From contig JAQCNG010000073.1 in assembly GCA_028275145.1 (NCBI GenBank), forward strand, positions 1 to 6,208: a DNA stretch of 6,208 bases. Direction: 5' to 3'. Numbering within the stretch: the first letter of the stretch is position 1; each line of letters begins with the position of its first letter. The translations under genes were made by a program, and so were the position numbers. The notes beneath the pieces are model-generated. The model was not told the origin of the DNA and made no database searches. It was given only the letters and a program-made list of their open reading frames with translations. Positions 1 to 6,042 of this stretch are shown here, one piece after another. This DNA comes from Halovenus sp. (GTDB lineage: Archaea > Halobacteriota > Halobacteria > Halobacteriales > Haloarculaceae).

Positions 1-933
1 CCCGCGGTGCCGTGTGCAATCGGGGTGCGGGCCCGGGTGACGGTGACGCGCCGCGAGGAGGGGCTCCGCGTGAGAGCGGGCGACCTCTCGCTCGACGGGT
101 TCGCCGTCGAGTACGACGGTGACACCAGCACACCGGAGGTGGACGTCCCCGAGAACCTCCTCGACGCCGCGATGGGGTATATAAACGAGGCGGTCGCACA
201 GGCACGCACAGCGGCGAGCGAGCGCGGTGTCGACGCCGGAGAGACGGGGTTCGAGGTGGTCGTGGACAGCGACATCCCGCTGGGTGCGGGGCTCGGTTCG
301 TCGGCGGCGGTGGTGGTCGCGGCCATCGACGCGGCGACGCGCGAACTCGGGGTCGAACTGCCACGCGAGGAACTGGCAGACCGGGCCTACCAGGTCGAAC
401 ACGCCGTCCAGGACGGGGGCGCGTCGCGCGCGGACACGTTCTGCGCGACGATGGGTGGGGCCGTCCGCATCGAGGGCGAGGACTGTCGGACCCTCGACAC
501 GCCGGACCTCCCGCTGGTGGTGGGTTACGACGGCGGGGCCGGCGACACGGGCGAACTCGTCGCACAGGTCCGTGCCCTGCGCGAGTCCCACGCGTTCGTT
601 GTCGACACCGTCTCGACGGTCGGTGACCTGGTGCGCCGGGGTGAGGCGGCGCTCGCGGCCGACGACCGCGAGACACTGGGGGAGTTGATGAACGTCAACC
701 ACGGCCTGCTCTCCGCGCTCGGCGTCTCCGCGCGCTCGCTAGACGCGATGGTCTGGGCGGCCCGCGAGGCCGGTGCTCGGGGGGCGAAACTCACCGGTGC
801 CGGGGGTGGCGGCTGTATCGTCGCGCTGGGCGACCCCGACGAGCTCGAGTCTGCGCTCTCGTACGCGCCCGCCTGCGAGGACGCCTTCCACGCCGAACTC
901 GATACCGCCGGCCTCCGGCGGGAGGAGCTATGA
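1..933 (+). CDS. mvk: Mevalonate kinase, 5'-truncated by the window edge
   Basis: This GHMP-family kinase phosphorylates mevalonate to 5-phosphomevalonate with ATP in the cytosol, the first committed step after HMG-CoA reductase in archaeal isoprenoid synthesis. The reading frame is open from base 1, and the first residues (Pro-Ala-Val-Pro-Cys-Ala-Ile) match the stretch that follows the N-terminal substrate-binding motif of the family. I therefore treat it as a 3' partial gene of 310 visible codons and not as a gene starting at the GTG at position 7; about 20-30 N-terminal residues are missing. The GHMP ATP-binding motif PLGAGLGSSAA lies near 274-306. SRADTFCATMGG holds the likely catalytic Asp (codon 433-435), and the C-terminal glycine-rich motif KLTGAGGGGC lies near 787-816. 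The stop overlaps the ipk start in ATGA, so the two genes are almost surely one transcript. No frameshift or missing motif is seen in the part present. Confidence 0.95.
   Translation, partial: PAVPCAIGVRARVTVTRREEGLRVRAGDLSLDGFAVEYDGDTSTPEVDVPENLLDAAMGYINEAVAQARTAASERGVDAGETGFEVVVDSDIPLGAGLGSSAAVVVAAIDAATRELGVELPREELADRAYQVEHAVQDGGASRADTFCATMGGAVRIEGEDCRTLDTPDLPLVVGYDGGAGDTGELVAQVRALRESHAFVVDTVSTVGDLVRRGEAALAADDRETLGELMNVNHGLLSALGVSARSLDAMVWAAREAGARGAKLTGAGGGGCIVALGDPDELESALSYAPACEDAFHAELDTAGLRREEL
921..927 (+). promoter_or_regulatory. Shine-Dalgarno site for ipk inside mvk
   Basis: GGAGGAG lies two bases before the ATG at 930 and within the last codons of mvk. It fits pairing with the archaeal 16S rRNA 3' end (anti-SD CCUCC). 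It supports the ATG at 930 as the ipk start and coupled translation with mvk. Confidence 0.75.
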
Positions 934-1694
934 CGACGGTGCTCAAACTCGGGGGGAGCGTCGTCACACAGAAAGACCAGCCCGAGACTGTCGACGACGG
1001 GGCGCTCGCCACCGCCGCCCGCGTCGTCGGCGAGTCGCTCGGGACGACCCCCGACGACCCGACGGCGAGTCCGGGCGGTGAGTCGCTCGTCGTCGTCCAC
1101 GGCGGCGGGAGTTTCGGCCATCCGGCCGCCGCCGCCCACGGCGTCTCGGCGAGCGAGGGGACACGCGACGCGGCGGCGCTCGCCGATATCCACCGGGCGA
1201 TGGGTCGGCTCAACAACCGGGTCGTCACGGCGCTCCACGCGACGGGCGTTCCGGCGCTCCCGGTGCGACCCCTCTCGGTGGTCCGCCGGACCAACGCCGG
1301 CGTGACCGCTCCGACGGCGGCCGTCGAGGGGATGCTCGCAGAGGGCTTCGTGCCCGTGTTGCACGGGGATGTGGTCGTCGACGAGACGGCGGGCGGAACG
1401 GTCTGTAGCGGCGATACGCTCGTTGTCGCGCTCGCCGACGCGCTCGACGCCGACCGTCTCGGTGTCTGTTCGACCGTCCCCGGCGTGCTCGACGGCGGCG
1501 AGGTCGTCCCCGAGATTACGGGTTACGAGGCGGTTGCGGACGTGCTCGGCGGCAGCGACGCGACGGACGTCACCGGCGGGATGGCCGGCAAGGTCAGAGC
1601 GCTTCTCGACGTGGACGGACCGGCGTCGATTTTCGGACTCGACGACCTCGGGCGGTTCCTCGCGGCCGGACAGCCAGGAACGACGGTCCGGTGA
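930..1694 (+). CDS. ipk: Isopentenyl phosphate kinase
   Basis: This amino-acid-kinase-fold enzyme phosphorylates isopentenyl phosphate with ATP to isopentenyl diphosphate. It is the last step of the archaeal mevalonate pathway, in which phosphomevalonate is decarboxylated before the second phosphorylation. The 254-residue length is usual for the family. The N-terminal nucleotide motif is VLKLGGSVVT (residues 4-13, Lys6). The family signature VVHGGGSFGHPAAAAHG starts near residue 55 and contains the His (probably His64) that contacts the substrate phosphate in characterised IPKs. SGD at 160-162 and VTGGMAGK at 214-221 are the C-terminal nucleotide-binding elements typical of the fold. The FGHP signature separates it from acetylglutamate, aspartate and uridylate kinases. 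The ATG is fixed by the 4-bp overlap with mvk and the strong upstream SD. A modest insert near residues 40-52 (Pro/Asp/Gly-rich) looks like a surface loop. The next gene is convergent, so the operon ends here. Confidence 0.95.
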   Translation: MTTVLKLGGSVVTQKDQPETVDDGALATAARVVGESLGTTPDDPTASPGGESLVVVHGGGSFGHPAAAAHGVSASEGTRDAAALADIHRAMGRLNNRVVTALHATGVPALPVRPLSVVRRTNAGVTAPTAAVEGMLAEGFVPVLHGDVVVDETAGGTVCSGDTLVVALADALDADRLGVCSTVPGVLDGGEVVPEITGYEAVADVLGGSDATDVTGGMAGKVRALLDVDGPASIFGLDDLGRFLAAGQPGTTVR

Positions 1695-1727
1695 CTCGGG
1701 GCCCGCGGTGGCGACACCGGCGGGTGG

Positions 1728-2006
1728 TCAGCCGCCGGTAACGGGCGGGAACAGCGCAATCTCCTCGACCGACGACAGCGCTGTGTTCCAGCCGTCTGCG
1801 GTGTCGAACGGGTTCTCGCCGTCACAGAGCAGGCGGATGTGGGGCTGGAGCTCGTCGCCGTCGAGAATCTCGGCCTCGAGTGCGGGCTCCGCGGCCAGTA
1901 ACGCGTCGATTCCGTCACGGAGCGTCGGGTCCTCGGCCTCGACGGCCAGTTCGACGTCTCGCTGTCCCGCAGTCTCGGCGAGTGTTGCGAACAGCTTGCA
2001 GTGCAT
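1728..2006 (-). CDS. samp1: SAMP1/MoaD-like ubiquitin-like small modifier
   Basis: This is a 92-residue beta-grasp protein of the MoaD/ThiS/SAMP group, starting MHCKLFATLAETAG and ending LFPPVTGG. In characterised relatives an E1-like enzyme (UbaA in Haloferax) adenylates the C-terminal Gly-Gly. The protein then either carries sulfur as a thiocarboxylate for molybdopterin synthesis or is joined by an isopeptide bond to target lysines. The KLFATLAE opening, the ALFPPVTGG end and the DGENPF loop fit the haloarchaeal SAMP1 type better than the ThiS-like SAMP2 type. The frame stays open upstream to 2090, but those 28 residues lack family similarity, so I start at the ATG at 2006, where the family's first beta strand begins. 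I see no SD, which suggests a leaderless or weakly led transcript. Lys4 is the only lysine. The gene is convergent with ipk (33-bp gap) and divergent from the hydrolase gene. Whether it serves sulfur transfer, protein tagging or both cannot be told here. Confidence 0.88.
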   Translation of the reverse strand: MHCKLFATLAETAGQRDVELAVEAEDPTLRDGIDALLAAEPALEAEILDGDELQPHIRLLCDGENPFDTADGWNTALSSVEEIALFPPVTGG

Positions 2007-2192
2007 CGGGGGCCAGCACACAGTTTGGCCCGTCGACACATCAAGCTTGCTGCCGACCCGCCAGCACCTGCGCAGGGTCGTCGCGAGCACGCGCCCGCAG
2101 TCGGGCGCTCACGCACGCGCTGTCTCCCGCCGGCCAGAGCCCCTCGAAAGGACAGAGAAGAGCTTTTGTCGCCGCCGTGCCCAGAGAGAGCC
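2007..2192. promoter_or_regulatory. Divergent intergenic region, modifier / hydrolase
   Basis: This 186-bp gap separates two divergently read genes and must hold both start regions. For the + strand gene, the AT-richer patch GCTTTTG (2162-2168) lies about 27 bases before the ATG at 2193. That is the spacing expected for a haloarchaeal TATA element driving a leaderless transcript; only a poor purine-rich AGAGAG run precedes the ATG. For the - strand modifier, the best candidate is the weak AT patch around AAGCTTGA (2043-2048 and flanks), and no clear TATA box is visible. Reading frames crossing the region lack family similarity, so I do not call a gene here. Confidence 0.4.
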
Positions 2193-3050
2193 ATGACAGA
2201 GACGCCGATTCTGGACAACCATCTCCACCTGGACCCCGTCAACGGACGCGGTGTGGCGGCCGCGGCGGAGTTTGCCGACGCGGGTGGGACACACCTGCTG
2301 GTGCTCAACAAGCCGTCCTGGTCGCTGGTCGACGGGGTCGGGGACGAGGCGGCGTTCCGGGAGACGTTCGAGATTACCTGCGACGTGGCCGCGGCGGCCG
2401 ACGACCGCCTGCCCGGACGGGCGTGGCCGGTGCTGGGGGTGCATCCGGCACTCGTCTCCAGACTCGTCGACGACGGGCACACGCCCGCGGACGCGGCCGA
2501 CCTGATGCAGGCGGGACTCGATGTGGCTGCGGAGTTCGTCGCCGACGGGCCGGCGCTGGCGCTGAAGTCGGGTCGCCCGCATTACGAGGTGCCGGACGCG
2601 GTCTGGGACGCCTCGAACCGGGTCATGCGACACGCGTTCGAACTCGGCGCACAGCTGGGCTGTGTCGTCCAGTTGCACACCGAGGGGGGCGAGACGTTCG
2701 AGCAGATTGCGGCGTGGGCCGAGAGCCGGGGACTGGCCCGCGAGCAGGTGGTCAAACACTACGCCGGCGGTCCAGTGGAGGGGCCGGTGCCGAGTGTCAT
2801 CTCGAACCGGGAGGGGCTGGTGGCGGCCGCCGAGAGCGGTGACCCGTTCCTGATGGAGACCGACTTCATCGACGACCCCGAGCGTCCGGGGGCGGTGCTC
2901 GGGCCGAAGACGGTGCCGAGTCGCGTGCGCTGGCTCCGCGAACAGGGCCACGAGGAGGCCATCCGGACGGCACACGTCGAGACGCCCGCCCGTGTCTACG
3001 GCATCGACACCGAGGGGACGCTCTCGGACACGCATCGGCGCTCGGCCTGA
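2193..3050 (+). CDS. TatD-related TIM-barrel metal-dependent hydrolase
   Basis: This 285-residue protein has the order of metal ligands expected of the TatD/amidohydrolase superfamily: DNHLHL near the N terminus (His10 and His12), LGVHP (His84), QLHTEGG (His162), KHYAGG (His189) and METDF (Asp224). Such enzymes bind one or two divalent metals at the mouth of a beta/alpha barrel and hydrolyse phosphoester or amide-like bonds. TatD itself is a nuclease, but archaeal relatives are mostly uncharacterised, so the substrate is unknown. Where bacterial TatD has a strand ending in GEIGLD, this protein has ALALKSGRPHY (121-131). It therefore belongs to a distinct archaeal branch, and Lys125 may take part in the metal site (inference). 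The frame is open upstream to 2001, but similarity starts at the ATG at 2193, which also fits the weak TATA spacing. The protein is soluble, with no signal peptide or membrane segment. The pterin gene follows after 72 bp and may be co-transcribed. Confidence 0.85.
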   Translation: MTETPILDNHLHLDPVNGRGVAAAAEFADAGGTHLLVLNKPSWSLVDGVGDEAAFRETFEITCDVAAAADDRLPGRAWPVLGVHPALVSRLVDDGHTPADAADLMQAGLDVAAEFVADGPALALKSGRPHYEVPDAVWDASNRVMRHAFELGAQLGCVVQLHTEGGETFEQIAAWAESRGLAREQVVKHYAGGPVEGPVPSVISNREGLVAAAESGDPFLMETDFIDDPERPGAVLGPKTVPSRVRWLREQGHEEAIRTAHVETPARVYGIDTEGTLSDTHRRSA

Positions 3051-3113
3051 GAGCCGTTGCACGCCGACCGGTCGGGTTGCCGCTACCGATGGGTCGTTGT
3101 ACCGCGAGCACCT

Positions 3114-3118
3114 GGGAG
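3114..3118 (+). promoter_or_regulatory. Shine-Dalgarno site for mptD
   Basis: GGGAG lies four bases before the ATG at 3123. It decides the start against the in-frame ATG at 3057, whose extra 22 residues do not resemble the family. A real SD also suggests a transcript with a leader, possibly shared with the hydrolase gene upstream. Confidence 0.6.
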
Positions 3119-3122
3119 AGAT

Positions 3123-3560
3123 ATGGACCCAGTCGACTCGACGAACGAGGCCGATTCCGTGGACACGACAGACCCGGACCCGGAAGACCGACTCGGAGAG
3201 GGGAGTCTGCCGACAGCGGCGGAGCAGGCGTGTTTCGAGGCCGGAATCAAGTTCGGCTCGCTGTACCACCAGTTCGCGGGCACCCCGGTCAGTCCAGCGA
3301 GCGCACCCTCACTCGCGGACGCAATCGAGGAGTCCATCCAGAACCAGCCACACTGCGAACAGGTGGCGGTGACGATGGACACCGGAGCGCTGGAGGCCGA
3401 GATCGCCGACGGGAGCGCGTCGTACACGGAACTCACGGGCCGGTTCATGGAGGTGCAGATGCACATCGAGTGTGAGGGCTGTACGGTCGTCACGGAGATG
3501 ACCATGGAGAACGGCTACCCGCTGATGTCGGTTGCGAGTGTCGACAGGGGCGAACCCTGA
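3123..3560 (+). CDS. mptD: Archaeal dihydroneopterin aldolase (MptD family)
   Basis: Archaeal MptD cleaves 7,8-dihydroneopterin to 6-hydroxymethyl-7,8-dihydropterin and glycolaldehyde, a step toward methanopterin in methanogens and toward folate-type pterins in haloarchaea. It is unrelated in sequence to bacterial FolB. The family is recognised from the block ACFEAGIKFGSLYHQFAGTP (residues 36-55), then the IEESIQNQP segment (69-76), the SYTELTGR segment (100-107) and GYPLMSV (131-137). Glu39 and Gln75 are 36 residues apart, matching as I recall the spacing of the active-site Glu and Gln in the Methanocaldococcus enzyme. Tyr101 and Tyr132 are the likely conserved tyrosines. The first 30 or so residues form an Asp/Glu-rich extension absent from methanogen homologues, probably a haloadaptive disordered tail. 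The total of 145 residues is slightly longer than the usual 110-130. The start is set by the SD at 3114-3118. The gene faces the acyl-CoA synthetase convergently. Confidence 0.82.
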   Translation: MDPVDSTNEADSVDTTDPDPEDRLGEGSLPTAAEQACFEAGIKFGSLYHQFAGTPVSPASAPSLADAIEESIQNQPHCEQVAVTMDTGALEAEIADGSASYTELTGRFMEVQMHIECEGCTVVTEMTMENGYPLMSVASVDRGEP

Positions 3561-3656
3561 CCGCCGGCCGTCGCGTGGGGTGGACCGGTCCGGTGCGGTG
3601 TGGTCTGTTGTGCTGTGCTGCGGTGTGCTGTGCCCGGGAGTCGGGGGCTGTGTTGT
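3561..3656. repeat. Convergent spacer with TGTGC/TGCTG-rich low-complexity run
   Basis: This is the 96-bp gap between the stop codons of two converging genes. Its core (3606-3633) is a degenerate run of TGTGC and TGCTG units, so one strand is almost only T and G with a few C and the other is A/C-rich. There is no T-run hairpin of bacterial type. A T-rich transcript end for the + strand gene is possible, but I cannot define a terminator. The composition differs from the CG-rich coding sequence on both sides. Confidence 0.5.
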
Positions 3657-5648
3657 CTACCGCGCCTCGGCAATCCGGTCCAGAGCGTCGGGGTTCTCGA
3701 TGCTCGAGAGGTCGCCCATCTGTTCGCCCTCGTAGACGGACTGGATGAGTCGACGGACGATTTTGCCGCTCTGTGTCTTCGGGAACTCGTCGACAAAGAG
3801 CACCTCCCGCGGGCGGAAGGGCTTGCCCAGTTCCTCGCCAACCTGGGCCCGGAGTTCGTCGCGCAGGTCGTCGCGCTCCTCGTAGCCGGGTTCGAGTTGG
3901 ACGTACGTGACGATGGCCGTGCCGGTGGTGTCGTCCTCGGCACCGACGGCGGCGGCGGCGTTGACCGACTCGTGGTCGATGAGCGCCCCCTCGACCTCCG
4001 CGGGGCCGACCTTGCGGCCGGCGACGTTGAGCACGTCGTCCGAACGGCCGTGCAGGAACCAGAAGCCGTCCTCGTCTTTCTGTGCCCAGTCGCCGTGGTC
4101 CCAGGTGTCGTCGAAGCGACTCCAGTACTCCGTGAGATAGCGCTCGTCACCGCTCCAGAGTGATTTCGTCATCGAGGGCGCGGAGGAGTTCGCCACGAGA
4201 TAGCCACGCTCGTTGTCGTCGGCGACGGACTCGCCGCTCCCGTCCACGATGTCGACATCCATCCCGAGCGCGGGGCCGCCGAGTGTGCAGGGTTTCAGCG
4301 AGTGTAGCGGCAACGGCTGGAGGAAACAGCCGAAGATCTCGGTCCCACCGGAGATGTTCATGATCGGTGTCTCGCCGTTGCCGACGTTCTCGTAGAACCA
4401 GCGCCAGGACTCGGGGTCCCAGGGCTCGCCGGTCGAACCGAGCAGCCGCAGCGTCGAGAGGTCGTGTCCCTCCAGCCAGTCGTCGCCGTGTTTCTGGAGC
4501 GCGCGGATGGCCGTCGGTGAGATACCGAAGGCGGTCAGCCCGTGGCGGTCGATCATCTCCCAGTACCGGTCCGGTTCGGGGTAGTCCGGCGCACCCTCGT
4601 AGATAAAGACCGTTCCGCCGAACGTGTGATTGCCGATGAGCATCCACGGCCCCATCATCCAGCCGATGTCGGATACCCAGAAGTAACGGTCCGAGGGTTT
4701 GTGATCGAACGAGAAGTACAGCTCCTTTGCCGGCTGGACGAGTCCGCCGGCGTGGGTGTGGACGATACCCTTTGGCTCGCCCGTTGTTCCGGAGGAGTAC
4801 AGCAGCATCGACTCCTGGTCGGAGGGGAGAGACTTCGTCTCGTAGCTGTCGTCGGCCTCGCCGACCGACTCGGACCACCACTCGTCGCGGTCGCTGCTCC
4901 AGGGGATATCCGCCCCGAGGCGGTCGTAGACGATGGTGTGCTCGACGTGGCCGGCCTCCGCGATTGCCTCGTCGGCGGCCCCTTTCAGGAGAATCTCGTC
5001 GCCACGGCGGTAGAAGCCGTCACCGGTGAACAGCACCCGACACTCGGCGTCCTCGATGCGGGTTGCGGTGGCGTCGACACCGAACCCGGAGAAGATCGGG
5101 ACCGCTATCGCCCCCACCTTGAGACAGCCGTACAGCAGCGAGACGATCTCCGGAACCATCGGCATGTACAGCCCGACGGTGTCGCCGGTCCCGATACCAC
5201 GCGCCTCCAGGGTGTTTGCCACCTGGTTCGCCTCCCGGTGCAGGTCGTGGTAGGTGACCTCCCTGACCTCGCCGTCCTCCCCCTCCCAGATGGTCGCCAC
5301 CTTGTTGCGGGTTGGCGAGTTGGGGCTGGCGTGTCTGTCCACCACGTTGTGTGCGATGTTGAGTTTTCCCCCCGTGTACCAGTCGGTGAACTGCGGACCG
5401 TCGCTGTCGTCTCTGACGGTGTCGTAGGGTTCGTCGAACGCCAGGTCGAGGTGGTCGACGACGGCACCCCAGAACCAGTCCAGCCCCGAGTCCGCCACCC
5501 CGTCGACGTCTGTGGTCGAGCGCCGGTGGAGTTCCTCGAAGTCGTCGATGCCGTACTCCTGCATGAACTCGTAGACGTTGCTGTTCTCGACGAACTCTCT
5601 GTCCGGTTCGTGGAGAACCTCGTCTATCTCCTCGAGTGTCTGGGTCAT
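3657..5648 (-). CDS. Acyl-CoA synthetase of the acetyl-CoA synthetase superfamily
   Basis: This 663-residue ANL-superfamily ligase activates a carboxylic acid with ATP to an acyl-AMP and then forms the CoA thioester (AMP-forming). Seen in order: an N-terminal Acs-type domain; the P-loop YSSGTTGEPKG (284-293); SDIGWMMGPW (326-335); the LGSTGEPW segment (403-410); NISGGTE (431-437); the ATP-ribose Asp in HGDWA (Asp520); the hinge-region motif GRSDDVLNVAGRK (534-546); and the C-terminal PKTQSGK with the catalytic Lys629, which is also the usual acetylation-control lysine. Length and layout are those of Acs, but the acyl pocket is not. The WWQTETGG motif of acetate enzymes is replaced by NISGGTEIFG, as in longer-chain or acetoacetate-type relatives, so I do not call it acs. 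The start ATG at 5648 has a TATA box about 29 bases upstream, suggesting a leaderless monocistronic transcript. An overlapping ATG at 5658 is in another frame. Substrate is uncertain; acetoacetate, a branched-chain acid or a medium-chain acid are candidates. Confidence 0.92.
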   Translation of the reverse strand: MTQTLEEIDEVLHEPDREFVENSNVYEFMQEYGIDDFEELHRRSTTDVDGVADSGLDWFWGAVVDHLDLAFDEPYDTVRDDSDGPQFTDWYTGGKLNIAHNVVDRHASPNSPTRNKVATIWEGEDGEVREVTYHDLHREANQVANTLEARGIGTGDTVGLYMPMVPEIVSLLYGCLKVGAIAVPIFSGFGVDATATRIEDAECRVLFTGDGFYRRGDEILLKGAADEAIAEAGHVEHTIVYDRLGADIPWSSDRDEWWSESVGEADDSYETKSLPSDQESMLLYSSGTTGEPKGIVHTHAGGLVQPAKELYFSFDHKPSDRYFWVSDIGWMMGPWMLIGNHTFGGTVFIYEGAPDYPEPDRYWEMIDRHGLTAFGISPTAIRALQKHGDDWLEGHDLSTLRLLGSTGEPWDPESWRWFYENVGNGETPIMNISGGTEIFGCFLQPLPLHSLKPCTLGGPALGMDVDIVDGSGESVADDNERGYLVANSSAPSMTKSLWSGDERYLTEYWSRFDDTWDHGDWAQKDEDGFWFLHGRSDDVLNVAGRKVGPAEVEGALIDHESVNAAAAVGAEDDTTGTAIVTYVQLEPGYEERDDLRDELRAQVGEELGKPFRPREVLFVDEFPKTQSGKIVRRLIQSVYEGEQMGDLSSIENPDALDRIAEAR

Positions 5649-5673
5649 ACATGTGCATAAACGAATACCACCA

Positions 5674-5680
5674 GTAAAAT
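5674..5680 (-). promoter_or_regulatory. TATA box of the acyl-CoA synthetase gene
   Basis: On the - strand this reads TATTTTA within an AT-rich island in GC-rich DNA. Its centre is about 29 bases before the ATG at 5648, so transcription would begin at or within a few bases of the start codon. No SD is present between, which agrees with a leaderless mRNA. Confidence 0.65.
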
Positions 5681-5744
5681 AGTTATGTCGCTCGAACGCG
5701 CGACAGCCAGCGGCTCACCCGAGCGGTTCCCCCGTTCCGGAACG

Positions 5745-5751
5745 TTTTTAT
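5745..5751 (+). promoter_or_regulatory. TATA box of tRNA-Gly
   Basis: TTTTTAT follows a purine-containing GGAACG stretch that could serve as BRE. It lies about 27-30 bases before the mature tRNA 5' end at 5778, placing transcription start only a few bases upstream of the tRNA. This is the common layout of haloarchaeal tRNA promoters. Confidence 0.7.
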
Positions 5752-5777
5752 CTGCCATGGCCGGTAGTGTTTCATGC

Positions 5778-5848
5778 GCGCTGGTGGTGTAGTGGTATCA
5801 CAGGACCCTGCCACGGTCCTAACCCGGATTCAAATTCCGGCCAGCGCA
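5778..5848 (+). tRNA. tRNA-Gly (anticodon GCC)
   Basis: This reads glycine codons GGC and GGU. The acceptor stem GCGCTGG pairs fully with CCAGCGC (5841-5847), followed by discriminator A5848. A short D arm carries the GG of the D loop (AGTGGT). The anticodon stem GGACC/GGTCC encloses the 7-nt loop CTGCCAC with GCC at 5810-5812. The T arm CCGGA/TCCGG encloses TTCAAAT. All stems pair without mismatch, and the length of 71 is usual. CCA is not encoded and must be added by CCA-adding enzyme. No intron is present. A short CTCG/CGAG hairpin (5849-5859) follows immediately and may mark the 3' trailer. Confidence 0.97.
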
Positions 5849-5963
5849 CTCGTTTCGAGCACAACACTGTGAGTGGTGTCTCCGTTGCTTGCATCGCCGT
5901 CGGACCGTGCGAGCAGACGGCTGACCGTGACCCCGACAGGCTCCGCTCCGGTCATCTCAACGG

Positions 5964-5970
5964 TTATAAG
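5964..5970 (+). promoter_or_regulatory. Candidate TATA box upstream of the Thr-like tRNA
   Basis: TTATAAG is a good archaeal TATA element, but it lies 73-79 bases before the predicted tRNA 5' end. The expected start near 5992-5996 would leave a leader of about 50 nt, unlike the short leader of the glycine tRNA. A second AT patch, ATCAAAAA (5983-5990), is nearer but a poorer match. The tRNA could also be made from read-through of the glycine tRNA transcript. Confidence 0.45.
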
Positions 5971-6015
5971 AGCGTGGCCTGTATCAAAAACGAGGACACG
6001 CCGAGAGGGACTGGT

Positions 6016-6028
6016 CGGGACTGTCCCG
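6016..6028. repeat. 13-bp perfect dyad upstream of the Thr-like tRNA
   Basis: CGGGAC and GTCCCG flank a single T, giving a perfect inverted repeat whose end lies 14 bases before the tRNA. As RNA it could form a 5-bp stem with a 3-nt loop in the 5' leader; as DNA it could be a dimeric regulator site. It may be chance in GC-rich DNA. Confidence 0.35.
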
Positions 6029-6042
6029 CGCCCGGCCGCCGC

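Noticed and set aside
7..9. GTG at position 7 as the mevalonate kinase start
   Set aside because: The frame is open to the window edge, and the sequence on both sides of this GTG belongs inside the conserved family domain, so the gene starts before the window.
1523..2482. Open frame of 319 codons on the - strand across the ipk end, the modifier gene and the hydrolase start
   Set aside because: It overlaps three supported genes and translates to Ser/Arg/Pro-rich low-complexity sequence typical of a shadow frame.
2109..3269. Open frame of 386 codons on the - strand opposite the hydrolase gene
   Set aside because: It is antisense to a gene with clear metal-site motifs. Its Arg/His-rich composition is unlike haloarchaeal proteins, which are acidic.
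4542..5660. Long open frame on the + strand antisense to the acyl-CoA synthetase
   Set aside because: It is a mirror frame of a well-supported gene in GC-rich DNA, where antisense stops are rare. The translation is Val/Arg/Asp-rich with no recognisable motif.
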